The notes below the pieces were generated by a model, which was not told the origin of the DNA, did no database searches, and saw nothing but the letters and a program-made list of their open reading frames with translations. Shown here in pieces: positions 1 to 9,419 of a stretch of DNA of 64,000 nucleotides. Both the position numbers and the translations under genes were made by a program. How positions within the stretch are numbered: position 1 is the stretch's first letter; every line of letters starts with the position of its first letter. Source of the stretch: Symsagittifera roscoffensis (lineage: Eukaryota > Xenacoelomorpha > Acoela > Convolutidae); assembly GCF_963678635.1 (NCBI RefSeq), contig NC_087063.1, forward strand, positions 47,813,220-47,877,219. Reading direction: 5' to 3'.

Positions 1-1612
1 ATTGCAGGTGAAATAAATATTCGATTTTAAGCTTCCGATTTTGTTACCCTAGAGATGATATAAGTTTTTAAATCAAAACAGATAGGTATAATGTCAAAAC
101 TGTACTTTGAAAAAACCACATCAAGTACCAGTATTCCGTTTATTTTTCTAATGACGAAACAGCAGAACTGTTCGTGGCAAGCCAAAGCTCAAAACGCTTG
201 ATTGTCCTTCCCACTTAGTTTTTTCCCAAAAGCTGGATATGTTTTTTTTTGTTGAAATAAGTTGGATTACATAAACACGCCTTTATAAATGTTTCAAATT
301 GTGAGTGGTTTCCACTTTTATAACATTTGTGGATTCCGCTTACAAATACCTGTAAAGCTAAATTTTTTGGCACACTAGTTTTTTCGCGAATTTGGCAACG
401 AGCGAAAATAGCTAGTTGTTTCGGGCTCAGCAAATGTACATGGTTACCGCAAAAAGTGAACGGATTCTGCAAATGTAAACAGATTCTAAAAATATAAGTG
501 GATTGTGTTTTTGTTTATTACACTGAACTGAACAAAACCTTGTGTGAACAATTAAGAACGATAGCTGAAACTGTTATCTATTGAATGCGGAATTTAAAAA
601 CAATGAATCAATTATTGTTAATGGAATCCTCGGTAAATGTTCAACTAAAATCGCAGATGTACCCTTTAGACTTTAGAAAAACGAAATTTGACAATATTGC
701 AGCATTATAATCCATGAAATAATTTACCTCAGTTTATTTTCATTCTTTCAGTGTTTGGGATCGGAAAGGTATTCATTTTTTTAACACTCAAAATAAGAAA
801 GTTGTTCATTTTTTCAGTATTCCAGATCAGAAACAAAATTTAATTCAGTTTTTAAGGTCAAAAAGGTGTTGATTTTTTTTTAGTTTTCGATATGTTGAAT
901 AGGGTGCATTCAAACTGTTTGTGGTATGTGAGATTGAACTGTTGAACAGTCTTGCTGATGACACACAAAAACAAATTTACTTCAAAAAAGATTTTTCAAG
1001 CCGTAATTGTATATGAAACTGCAACCGCAAACAATATGAGGATTTGGCAAACAACTTGTGAAAGTCGTTTACAGTTGCGGATTCAACAACATCTCAAATT
1101 ACTATACCTCGTATTTTTTTAATTCTTCGTAGACTCTACAAACATTGTTGCTTAGAATAACTTCAGCATTAAACACATGAAATAGTTCACTTAAGTTTGT
1201 TCTTTTTCTTTGTTCTATTTTTTTAATTCTCTCAGTATTTGGGTTTTGAAAAGTGTTCACGTTTTAAGTATTAAGATCGGAAAGGTGTTCGAATTTAAGG
1301 GTAAATTTAGCTGATCAGAATTAGCTGGTAAATTTAGGCTGTTAGCAGTGAGTAAGATTGAACTAAAATCGACTTAAAATTCATAATATGCGCAGATTGG
1401 CCTGTAGAAAATTACCTATTCATAATATCAAACACAATAAATTTAATTTCATCAGAGTTTCGAAAATCTTGAAAATTTTGACCGTAAATAAACAACACCA
1501 CTCTTGTGATGGTTAGGTTACACCGACTGCAATTTCAGCTGTTTTTCAAAATTAATATCATAATATCTGATAAATTGTTGATTTACGATTGCTGATTACG
1601 AGTTCAATTATT
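1..1612. other. Gene-free AT-rich flank
   Basis: No frame of useful length looks coding; the longest open stretch, on the minus strand near 215-472, has no recognisable motif. The first ~160 bases contain pieces resembling the 3' half of the R repeat described at 23126-23639 (a 'caggtgaaa' block, then a 'tattccgtt' block), so this may be a very old R copy. The rest is low-complexity AT-rich DNA in which I see no regulatory site. Confidence 0.5.
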
Positions 1613-2437
1613 CCCGCACTGAAAAATTGGTTTCGGATCGATTTAAATTGATTCCAAATTGTTTATTTTACGAACCTAAGTGGATTTTAAGTCGATCTTT
1701 TTGAAAATTTTATATCGACTTAATTGTCTAAAAAACCGATTTAAATCGATTTCAATGGTATTTCCGACTCACTAACACCCATCCAAATTTCACTTGAATC
1801 CATAAGATTTTCTCTTAAATTCATTTTAAATCGATTTAAATCGATCTTTCTTCAAAACTTTGAATCAATTTAATGTCTAAAAAATCGAATAAATCGACTT
1901 GGATGGGTTTTCCAACACACTAAAATCTTTTTTTTGCTGACAAGGCAAAAAAAAACAAATTTAGAAAACTAATTGAAATATTTTATTCTTGATTTTTAAA
2001 TAAAATCAACGTGCCAGATGTTTTAGAGTTCAAGAAATAAATAAAAATGTTGATATAAACCAGGTTGATTCTATTTTTTTGCCAACTCAGTCAATGTTAG
2101 TAGTATAGGTAAGGACACGTAACAAAGTTTTTCAATTTTTTTCTGTCATTCGAAAAATTGAAGAAAAAAAGTTGAAAAAAATTAATTTAAATCGATTTAA
2201 AATTGATTTAGATCGATTTTATTTCAGGTCAGGTTTAAGATCGATTTAAAATTGACTGGAATCAATCTTTTTAGCGTTGAATTTAAATTAATTTAAATCG
2301 ATTTGAAATCGATTCAAATCGATCTGAGTTTTTTTTTTGATTAATTTAACTTTTTTTACAACTTAAGTCAATTTCAATTTAATCTGCACACTTTTTTCAT
2401 ACTAAAATCGATCTTAATCCACTTTTGTCAGTGCGGG
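1613..2437. mobile_element. MITE-like inverted-repeat element
   Basis: The two ends are inverted copies: CCCGCACTGA at 1613-1622 and TCAGTGCGGG at 2428-2437. The symmetry continues inward with mismatches for about 35 bases into GATCGATTT-type sequence. The interior is filled with short palindromic variants of ATCGATTTAAATCGATTT, many times between 1630 and 2420, and has no ORF. This fits a non-autonomous DNA transposon of 825 bp. The flanks (ATT before, TTA after) give no clean target duplication, so the superfamily is open. Confidence 0.6.
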
Positions 2438-2942
2438 TTAGCATCAATGTTCTAGTGGCAACCTAAAGTGCAACAGGTGACTGACTGAAATTGTATTTGC
2501 TTCAGCCGTAAACGTTTTTGGGGAAAAATACAATTCCCGTTTAATTTTTTCTAGTGCTGATTCAACATATTGCGATTCTTGCCGGCTCAGTTTTTTTCGC
2601 CAATTATATAAAATTATGTTTCAAAAACATCGACCGAAACTCGCTGTAATTCGAACGTCTATATCAAACTCGGGTATGCTTCCAATTTTTTGACCAAAAC
2701 GCTCGTCTTGACAAAATTTGGTTGTGTTTTGGTTGTCAATCAAAACGTTTTATCCAAAATTAAACGTTTAAATTTGTAAGTTTATCTTATTCTTTTTTCG
2801 GGCTAAACACAGTAAAGCTGTTAGAGCTATTCGCCATTTAATTTTTATTAAAAATTCAAAAGTATTTAAAAATTGATTGATACTAGCAAGAAGTTTCAAT
2901 CTTGACTTCATCTTATTGCCGGAGGACAGTGCTCGAATTATA
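2438..2942. other. Intergenic, nothing recognised
   Basis: AT-rich sequence without a convincing ORF or repeat. A 94-codon minus-strand frame at 2768-3052 runs across the start of the satellite and has no recognisable motif. Confidence 0.4.
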
Positions 2943-3124
2943 ATTCGGCCGCTCTCGAGTTTTATTTGGACCGTGCTCGACCTATGTTTCAACCGAGTTC
3001 GATGTATGATGTATGTTTCGACCGTGCTCGATATATTTTTGATATAATTCAACTTGCTCGGGTTATCTTTGATATGTTTTCATTGTACTCGTGGTATTTT
3101 TCGAGTTTGTGTTATACCCAAAAC
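2943..3124. repeat. Degenerate ~50-bp satellite rich in CGA/CTCG
   Basis: GACCGTGCTCGA occurs at 2969-2980 and again at 3020-3031 (period 51) among related but diverged blocks (tttcaaccgag, tttcgacc). A similar CGA-rich array with a 49-bp period lies at 44150-44345, beyond the far end of element B, so both outer sides of the A/B pair carry the same type of satellite. Confidence 0.45.
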
Positions 3125-3243
3125 CTTGGGGAACCTGATCTAAACTACATTTTATGATTGGATAAATTAGATATTTTACCACTGTAAAGTAATTAATATT
3201 AACCAATCATGATCCATCTAACTAACAACCCACTTATTTGTAA

Positions 3244-3271
3244 GTGCTGAAATTACTTGTAATTTCAGCAC
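3244..3271 (+). promoter_or_regulatory. Conserved LTR hairpin with CTTG loop
   Basis: A 12-bp perfect stem (GTGCTGAAATTA paired with TAATTTCAGCAC) closes a CTTG tetraloop. The same hairpin is in the 3' LTR (21687-21714) and, with one A-to-G change that leaves a G-U pair, in element B (25086-25113 and 43585-43612). In the diverged family C the stem base pair next to the loop-side TA changes on both sides (aaTTA/TAAtt becomes aaCTA/TAGtt), a compensatory change. This points to selection on RNA structure. Its role (transcription, packaging, RNA 3'-end formation) is unknown. Confidence 0.6.
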
Positions 3272-3332
3272 CAGAGAGATTTGAATTTAACTTAGAAATT
3301 AGTTGCCTCTCCAAGAGAACTTCAGCAGCCGC

Positions 3333-3338
3333 AATAAA
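3333..3338 (+). promoter_or_regulatory. Candidate poly(A) signal AATAAA in the LTR
   Basis: AATAAA is present at the same place in all four A/B LTRs (3' LTR of A: 21776-21781). It lies about 68 bases upstream of the TATA-like element rather than downstream of it, so if used it would have to act over a distance or through RNA folding. Family C has CATAAA here. Confidence 0.4.
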
Positions 3339-3400
3339 CCAGTATACCCTAGATCTATTGAGCCTAGCAGAGACTAGTTAAACAACCTGAGACTAGATAG

Positions 3401-3408
3401 TATAAGAG
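3401..3408 (+). promoter_or_regulatory. Candidate TATA box of the LTR promoter
   Basis: TATAAGAG is conserved in the LTRs of A and B (3' LTR of A at 21844; B 5' LTR on the minus strand at 43448-43455) and in family C (atataagag). Transcription would be expected to begin about 25-30 bases downstream, leaving roughly 100 bases of R-U5 before the primer binding site. The start site itself cannot be seen. Confidence 0.45.
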
Positions 3409-3540
3409 TAAGATTAGGATCGGTATTAGACTAAGAAGTTGCACGAATCTATCCGGCCGAAAATAAGATAGCGTGACGAGCAGACGGTGTACCCTATCCG
3501 AAATTACTCTATGAGTTAACCACTTCGGTCCTAACTCATC

Positions 3541-3551
3541 TGGTGCGACCA
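3541..3551 (+). promoter_or_regulatory. Primer binding site
   Basis: TGGTGCGACCA begins two bases after the LTR end, as expected for a tRNA-primed retroelement. TGG pairs with the universal CCA end of tRNA. The sequence is identical in B (minus strand, 43305-43315) and in both copies of family C (46238, 50280). The primer tRNA would end in GGTCGCACCA. Bases beyond the first 11 differ between families, and I could not assign the tRNA. Confidence 0.75.
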
Positions 3552-3625
3552 TAAGTCTCGAACAAGACCTTAATAGCTTAGAATTAACCAAAAATAGATT
3601 AGATTTTAGACAAAACATTATCAAA

Positions 3626-3859
3626 ATGTTATACGACGATAATTTAATCGAAATGTCTCTACGACTCAATAGATCAGAGCCAATATTCCGAACGATAATA
3701 GAACTACCCGGAATTGGAAGAAGACCTCGAACCAGAGACGACATACGACAAAGTAGAAACTTACCATATAGTTATATGATAGTACGGCAAAAGCCAACAC
3801 AAACTTTTATTTTTAGAATTTTATTAGCAATGAATTTAGATTTTCATTTACAAACATAA
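3626..3859 (+). CDS. ORF1, small basic protein, element A
   Basis: A 77-residue ORF begins 87 bases after the LTR. It has a basic middle (GIGRRPRTRDD at about 30-40) and a hydrophobic C-terminal part. The element B counterpart (42997-43230, minus) is the same length with about five replacements. The family C copies keep the start and the motifs (SLRLN, RRPR, YMIVR) but carry a stop. It has no known homologue that I recognise. It lies about 0.9 kb upstream of ORF0. It could be an authentic small protein, an upstream ORF controlling downstream translation, or the first exon of spliced mRNAs that supply a start codon to 3' genes such as ORF4. Confidence 0.5.
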   Translation: MLYDDNLIEMSLRLNRSEPIFRTIIELPGIGRRPRTRDDIRQSRNLPYSYMIVRQKPTQTFIFRILLAMNLDFHLQT

Positions 3860-4781
3860 AATCTTGAAGTCAATCTTCATGATCATTTCAGGCGCTAAAC
3901 AAAATTATTAATATACAATAACGATTGATAAAATTATCTCAGATCGTTTTCCTAAATTCTGCAGTATTATATAAAACATGTTTGGAAAATATTTATTGAA
4001 AATCAAAACAAAAATTAGTAGCATAACAATAAATTGTTAGTAATCATAAAAATCATTTGTAGTCCCAGCTTCATCACCTAAACATAACAGCAATCATAAG
4101 CTCACTAAACATCATTAACTAAAATTTTTTAAACAATTTAAACCATTTTAAACTTAAATTCACTTAATTTTAAAAACCAGATCATCAAGGCTTATCCTTA
4201 AATCTAAATTAATTTTTCTATTTCATTAAATTTAAAACTTGATCATCAAAGCCTATCCTTGGATCAAAAAGAACAATTTTGTTCTCCCCCACCCACTTAG
4301 CTAGTGTCTAACGACCTCAAACGTCGATTCACTATCCAACCCTTTCAAAAAACCCAAGACTAATAGAAATTTTTGAACAAAACTAATCATTCAAATTAGG
4401 ATGAACAGTGAAGAACTTCGGTTATTCATCCTTCACTTGAACCCTCCTCTTACCAGACCCAGGATAAATCTTAGACTTAGTAAGTTTAAAATAGTATCTA
4501 ACGAACTACTCGCGTTCTAATTATACCTGAACCTTGTGGATCGATTTACTATTCTCCAACCCTTGAACACAATCACTACCCCTAAGTAAGATTAAGTAAG
4601 CTAACACTTTAGCTTATACTAGCCACGAGAAAGTAAAAAATCATTCTTCGGAATCGATATACTTTTCTCTCCAACCCTGAACAAATAGACCCAGGTTAAG
4701 CTAACCAAAAAATCGTAAGGACTAACAGTCTAAGAAATAGAAATCATCTAACAACTTTTTGCATCCCTCATCCTAAACCTT
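3860..4781 (+). promoter_or_regulatory. Structured untranslated leader of element A
   Basis: There is no ORF, but several short structures recur in A, B and partly C. (1) GATCATCAAGG...CCTT hairpin-forming units occur at 4180-4200 and 4241-4265. (2) GAACAA-TT-TTGTTC hairpin at 4271-4284. (3) A GTGAAG...CCTTCAC stem at 4408-4436 encloses AAC-TTCG-GTT, a cUUCGg-type tetraloop. (4) A motif of the form TCGATnnACTnTnnnCCAACCCT is repeated three times (4322-4349, 4536-4571, 4650-4686). Donor-like GTAAGT/GTAAGA/GTAAGC words occur near 4480 and 4585-4600. Packaging, internal initiation and splicing are all possible roles. Confidence 0.45.
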
Positions 4782-5255
4782 CTGTCATTTAAAAATCTAG
4801 GAAACAAACAAACAATCGTTTTACACAACTGTGAAATAGATAACAAAAAATACGATCTTGTAATCACACCTCATACACAAACAGTTGGATATATTAGAAC
4901 AAAACGACTAACAATAAAAAGAAAAATAATAAACAAACAAAAACAAATTACACGAAAAAGATTTTCAAAAATTAGAAACGCATTTTCAGAATCAGAAGCC
5001 AGCAATTTAGATGAACTCTATAAATTAAAAGAATCGATTGATAAAAATTGTCCCATTCATGATCAATTATATTTTTCCGACTCAGAAACAACTTCAAATT
5101 CATCAAAAAGAGGAAAAAGAAGAATAAAAAAGCAATATAAACAATTATATAAACCAGTACACTTGTATAATTGGAATCAACCAATTGGACACATTGATAG
5201 TTATATATTAACAGTCATTAAACGAAAAAATGAGCCACAGCCATACTCAAAGTGA
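4782..5255 (+). CDS. ORF0, basic accessory protein, CTG at the start position, element A
   Basis: The frame is open for 157 codons from a CTG at the position where element B has ATG (41597-42064, minus). The product is about 155 residues. Residues ~35-65 form a dense basic stretch rich in KR pairs, suggesting nuclear import or RNA binding. The centre is acidic/Ser-rich (SESE, SDSET), followed by another basic patch (KRGKRRIKK). It overlaps the gag start at 5230 by 26 nt. Family C keeps 96 open codons in the same frame but has ACG instead of ATG. Either A and C lost the start, or near-cognate initiation is used. The function is unknown; a Rev-like or nucleic-acid-binding role is inference from composition only. 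Confidence 0.5.
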   Translation: MSFKNLGNKQTIVLHNCEIDNKKYDLVITPHTQTVGYIRTKRLTIKRKIINKQKQITRKRFSKIRNAFSESEASNLDELYKLKESIDKNCPIHDQLYFSDSETTSNSSKRGKRRIKKQYKQLYKPVHLYNWNQPIGHIDSYILTVIKRKNEPQPYSK

Positions 5256-6267
5256 CGATAGTCCAGATGACGAAGAAGTTTACCCCTTCCTCATAGATGC
5301 ACCCGATAATAGAGGGCAGCATGACTTTTGCAAGAATTTACTCCTAAATTTGTTTGAACCCGGAATCAGCCCATGCAAAGTAGAGTTCCCAGATGTAAAA
5401 ATCAAAAGACAAATTATTGATCACTATCTGAAAGATATATGTAATTTAACACAACAATACGGAATCTACACCATAGAATTCAGTACACCAAACCCGAATC
5501 ACCGCAAATATGTAATTCAAACAGACGATCTTGACTTAGAATTTTCAAAAGTATTCTTAGAATATATAAAAAGCATACAATATCATAACTCACAAAGAGC
5601 AAACTCCATATTTACTAATGAAGTTTTTGCAATAATATATAGTTATATTTCAATATTAGAAAACGAAACCCCAATCCCAAATGTCTCACCGACAGAGACA
5701 TCCAAACATATAAGTGTACGACATGAAATCACACTATTTTCAACTTTCCTACATATAATTAAAGAAAATTTCACTAAAGATGAAGTTTCACAACATACAA
5801 AACATGACTTACAAAAAATTTTGGCATGGTTTATAATAGATTATTTCACACATAATATAGATTTAATTTCGCAAGCAAGAAAAAATTTCAGACCTCAAAA
5901 TTCAAACGATAATACCGCCATCACAGAACAGTCAGACTACGTTTGGGACACCGAATGGTCTCATTATGCATTCATAAAAATCCCACAATCAATCTCAAGC
6001 CAAGCAATAAGTACAATATCTTATATAAGAGATTATGTAAGAGTAATACCATTAACCATTGATGCAACACCATTAAACTACAATACATTTTTACCTGATA
6101 CGCGAAATAACAGTTTAAATTCGACCGTCATACACAATGAAAACCTTAATGGAACTAGGAATCTTACTCAACAAGATATTCAAACACCATCACACTTCAT
6201 AAATGAAGAAATCGTCCAAACAACAACAACTACACAACAAAGTATTTCACCGATACGTCCAATTTAA
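5230..6267 (+). pseudogene. gag: Gag N-terminal part, element A (frameshifted)
   Basis: 345 residues match the N-terminal half of the element B Gag (39880-41622, minus) with about 90% identity by eye. The frame starts with ATG overlapping ORF0. It contains an acidic N-terminus and a mostly helical region (LLLNLFEPGISPC, RQIIDHYLKDIC) that occupies the matrix position. No known matrix domain is recognised and no N-myristoylation glycine follows the start. Relative to B, a single-base deletion near 6261 throws the frame into a stop at 6265-6267; coding continues in the next frame. This lesion is specific to copy A. Confidence 0.8.
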
Positions 6268-7409
6268 CAACACCAAGAAATACAAACACTTCACTAGCAC
6301 AGGTAACATTACAATCAACCGTTAAACCTTCGGTTGCTCCAAAATATTCACAAATGGATTATCAAAAATATAGACCCATGACAGTGCCGTCAAAAACACG
6401 CAGAACGTTCACAAGAAACACTTTTGCGGAACACAATTATAATTACGCACATTCATCAAAAACAAACTATCCCCCACGAAAAAATAATAATAATCAGATA
6501 AGATCTCGATATTGGGATAACCCAATGGCAACAACCAACTCAGTAAATTTTCAAACTAATTCACACCCTCCACAGGATCGTAGTGAAAATTACCCATTTT
6601 TTCAACAAAATAAAAATAAAAAGCAAGCACCTCATCATACGGATTATTTATCCTCTGATGATGATTATTTACAACCAGATATATTTGCACCATATACTCA
6701 AGAATATCGTGGACAAGGAGTGCAAAAACCACATACATATCATATAATTTTTTCTCCACATCCAACAGATACACAAAATCAACAACCAATACAAATGCAA
6801 AACCCAATTAATACACAATCTTTTCAACCAATTCAGCCACAAAACCCAATGATTACACACTCGTATCAACCAACACAAATGCACAATGAAATACCACTCC
6901 CATATTACCTTCAACAACACGAATTAACAAAAAATCAACTCTCAAACTTTTCACAAATGCCAAATGCCGCAGAATCATTACAAATGACAATGAATCCATA
7001 CCTTATGGGGGGATCATCAATAACATCAAACAAACCATTAATGGTATTCACAGGAACAGACCCTGAATATTCTGTAGAAGATTATTTAAATGCAGTAACA
7101 GCAAAATTAATTTTGAATATAGGACCTGAACCAATTAATACGCCACTACATCAAAACTGGATACATCGACGCACAGCGTTGATACAAACAACTTTAGACG
7201 GCGCAGCCCAAAAATGGTTTTCAGTATTGCCCATAGAAATAAAATCAAATTGGAAAAGATTTACACAAGAATTTTCAAAAATGTTTGACTCCGAGAGAAA
7301 TAAACAACAACAAAGAGTTTTATGTAATGAAATTCGCAGATTACCAAATGAAACCATCAAACAATTAGCAGTACGTATCGAAACACTAGTTCGAAAGCAT
7401 ATTCATTAA
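6261..7409 (+). pseudogene. gag: Gag middle and capsid-like part, element A
   Basis: This continues Gag in a second frame; the first ATG is at 6354. The first ~200 residues are Gln/Asn/Pro-rich and contain about three tandem 14-residue units (QPIQxQNPx...). Then comes IPLPYYLQQHE, conserved in all three copies, and a retrotransposon capsid-like domain (LMVFTGTDPEYSVEDYLNA... AAQKWF... RFTQEFSKMF...) of the type found in Ty3/gypsy Gag. A one-base deletion near 7398 (in an A-run before GCATATTC) ends the frame at 7409, where B continues. In A the junction between the Gln-rich part and the capsid is in frame, showing that B's break there is secondary. Confidence 0.8.
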
Positions 7410-8240
7410 ATACACATGACTATAAAAACAGAAAAATGACAGAAATCCTAATGATGACCTTAACACCTCAATTAAGAAAAATAGCAATAAAAAAGAGAGC
7501 ATCCCATCCTTCCTGAATTCGAGAGCCCGATCTAGATTTTCGAAAACTAGAAGACAAACTAGAACAAGCGGAAATCACAATGAAACTTGAAGAAACAGAA
7601 AACCTGAAGTTACAATATGTTAGTCGAATTGAAACAAATACCACAAATATCAACAACATACAGGAATCAGATACAGACCTCGTTGAAAAAATCACTGAAA
7701 TACTAAATATTTATGAAAAACACCCAATTTTTAAAGGCAAACCATCTTTCAAAAAATGGTGTAATTATTGCCGACGATACGGACATAGTATTTCTGAATG
7801 TAGACAAAAACAACAGGATAACCAAAACAAACCTCAAAAATATAAAGAACCAAATAAATCATTCTATCAATACATGAAGAAAGATCAAAATCTACCAAAC
7901 AAAAATGTATACAGCAACAACAGTTCAGGAAAACCACTTCCGAACAATACCAATTACACGAGAAATCAATCACCATATAACTCAAGTTATAGAGGAAGAT
8001 CACCAGAACGAAGAAATACACAAAATTCTTCACAAAATCATTACAATCGACCAAATAGTCAAAATAACTACTCCAGATCAAATTCAAATACAACACAATT
8101 TGTTTCTAGACCTAATTCCCATTCAAAGATAAGGAATAAATACTATCCAAACAATCAATCACGAAACTCATCATATAATAGAAATAGAAACTATTCAAAT
8201 AATCGAAATAGAAGTTATTCAAACAACCGAACAATCGATC
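7398..8240 (+). pseudogene. gag: Nucleocapsid part, element A
   Basis: This third frame carries the end of the capsid-like domain, an in-frame TGA at 7514-7516 (Ser codon in B), a short coiled-coil-like stretch and a CCHC zinc knuckle (CNYCRRYGHSISEC, pattern CX2CX4HX4C). It is followed by an Asn/Ser/Arg/Tyr-rich low-complexity tail. A deletion of roughly 20 bases near 8235 relative to B shifts the frame, so the nominal ORF reading on to 8524 is out of register after that point. Confidence 0.75.
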
Positions 8241-8249
8241 AAGGAATAA

Positions 8250-9372
8250 CTCATATAACAGATCAAACTATCACAGATCAAACGACAATTATCAAAACAG
8301 ATCACGAAACAATTCACAAAATCGACATTCAAATTATAATAATCGTTATAGAAATTATTTTCAATCACCACATAGAAATAATAACCATTATAATAATTCT
8401 AAACATCGCTACAGAATTAATACACCCAAACATCAAAGACATATTAATCAAGTACAATCAAATGAAGAAACAACATCAGACCCCCCAGGTATTGATGACA
8501 CAGGAAATAACGAACTACAACTAAATCAAATAAACTGTGGATCATCAGACACAGAAAGTGATACAGAAAACACTCTCTCCATAAATATGATAGCAGTCAA
8601 AAATGACTACGAACCTATTATATATGAACAACCTTTTTCATCACATATATATGAAAATCAATTAAAACTCCTTCACAATTATTATACTGAACCCATCCAT
8701 ACCACACAAACGGCACAAGAAACTAATGAAATCAACACTGTAAATAAATCCAATGAAAATGACAAAACAAAATCCTTGAATACAAATCACATCTATCAAA
8801 ATATACAAAAAGAACAACCCAAAGAAAAAATTTGGACAATACCATTTCTTCTAGAAAGTCCAAGAAACAAAAAATTTCAACCACCAGATCTTGAAATTGA
8901 TTTTTTAATTGATTCAGGAGCAGAATCAAACATAATAAACATTCCCACATGGAATGAAATCAAAACATTACACCCAAAATTGACACCTCTTGCAACCTCC
9001 AGTAAACTAGCAACAGCACAAGGATCATCATTGGTAAATTATGGAAATGTTATATTATTTTTTCTCCCCACAAGAACAATGGAGCAAAATAAAATTTTAA
9101 ATAAACCATTTAAACAAATATTTCATATCACTGATATTAAACACAATATAATTGGAATACCATTTATCTCTAAATATATACCAACAATCAACATCTTGAA
9201 TAGTAAAATACTAATCAAAGATAAGTACACAAAAACAAAAGACACAGCCCTAACATTTTTTCAAAGATTAAATAAACAACCACCATTCTTTTCAAAATTT
9301 TATCCAATTTATAACCAACAACGAAAACACCTGAAACACCACTATCAGGAAACATATATAATTTTTCAATAA
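8250..9372 (+). pseudogene. pol: Low-complexity linker and aspartic protease, element A
   Basis: In the next frame the Asn-rich linker continues and leads into an acidic stretch, then a retropepsin-like domain with IDFLIDSGAESNI. DSGA is the catalytic aspartate motif, followed by IIGIPFISKY-type sequence at the distal end. The first ATG is at 8587. The frame ends at 9372 because of a 2-base insertion near 9330 relative to B. The protease itself looks unbroken. Confidence 0.75.
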
Positions 9373-9419
9373 AACAAGTTCACCAATATGATAAAAATCA
9401 AAATAAACAACAACTCTAT

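Larger units (their letters stand above)
3129..3538 (+). repeat. 5' LTR of element A
   Basis: 410 bp, ending AACTCA directly before the primer binding site. The start reads GGGAACCTGATC; the other three LTR copies of the family begin TGGAACC or TGGAGCC, which restores the usual TG...CA form. The LTR contains a 28-nt perfect hairpin at 3244-3271, an AATAAA at 3333-3338 and a TATAAGAG at 3401-3408. It differs from the 3' LTR (21572-21981) at about four positions. Confidence 0.92.

Noticed and set aside
3541-3570. Possible tRNA-like T-arm downstream of the primer binding site (TCTCGAAC)
   Set aside because: Reading the complement as a tRNA 3' half does not give a pairable T stem, and the bases beyond the first 11 differ in family C.
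3364-3744. Minus-strand ORF of 126 codons covering the LTR and ORF1 of A, with partial equivalents at 21807-22067 and 43265-43492
   Set aside because: It is antisense to the LTR promoter region, its ends differ in each copy and it carries no recognisable motif.
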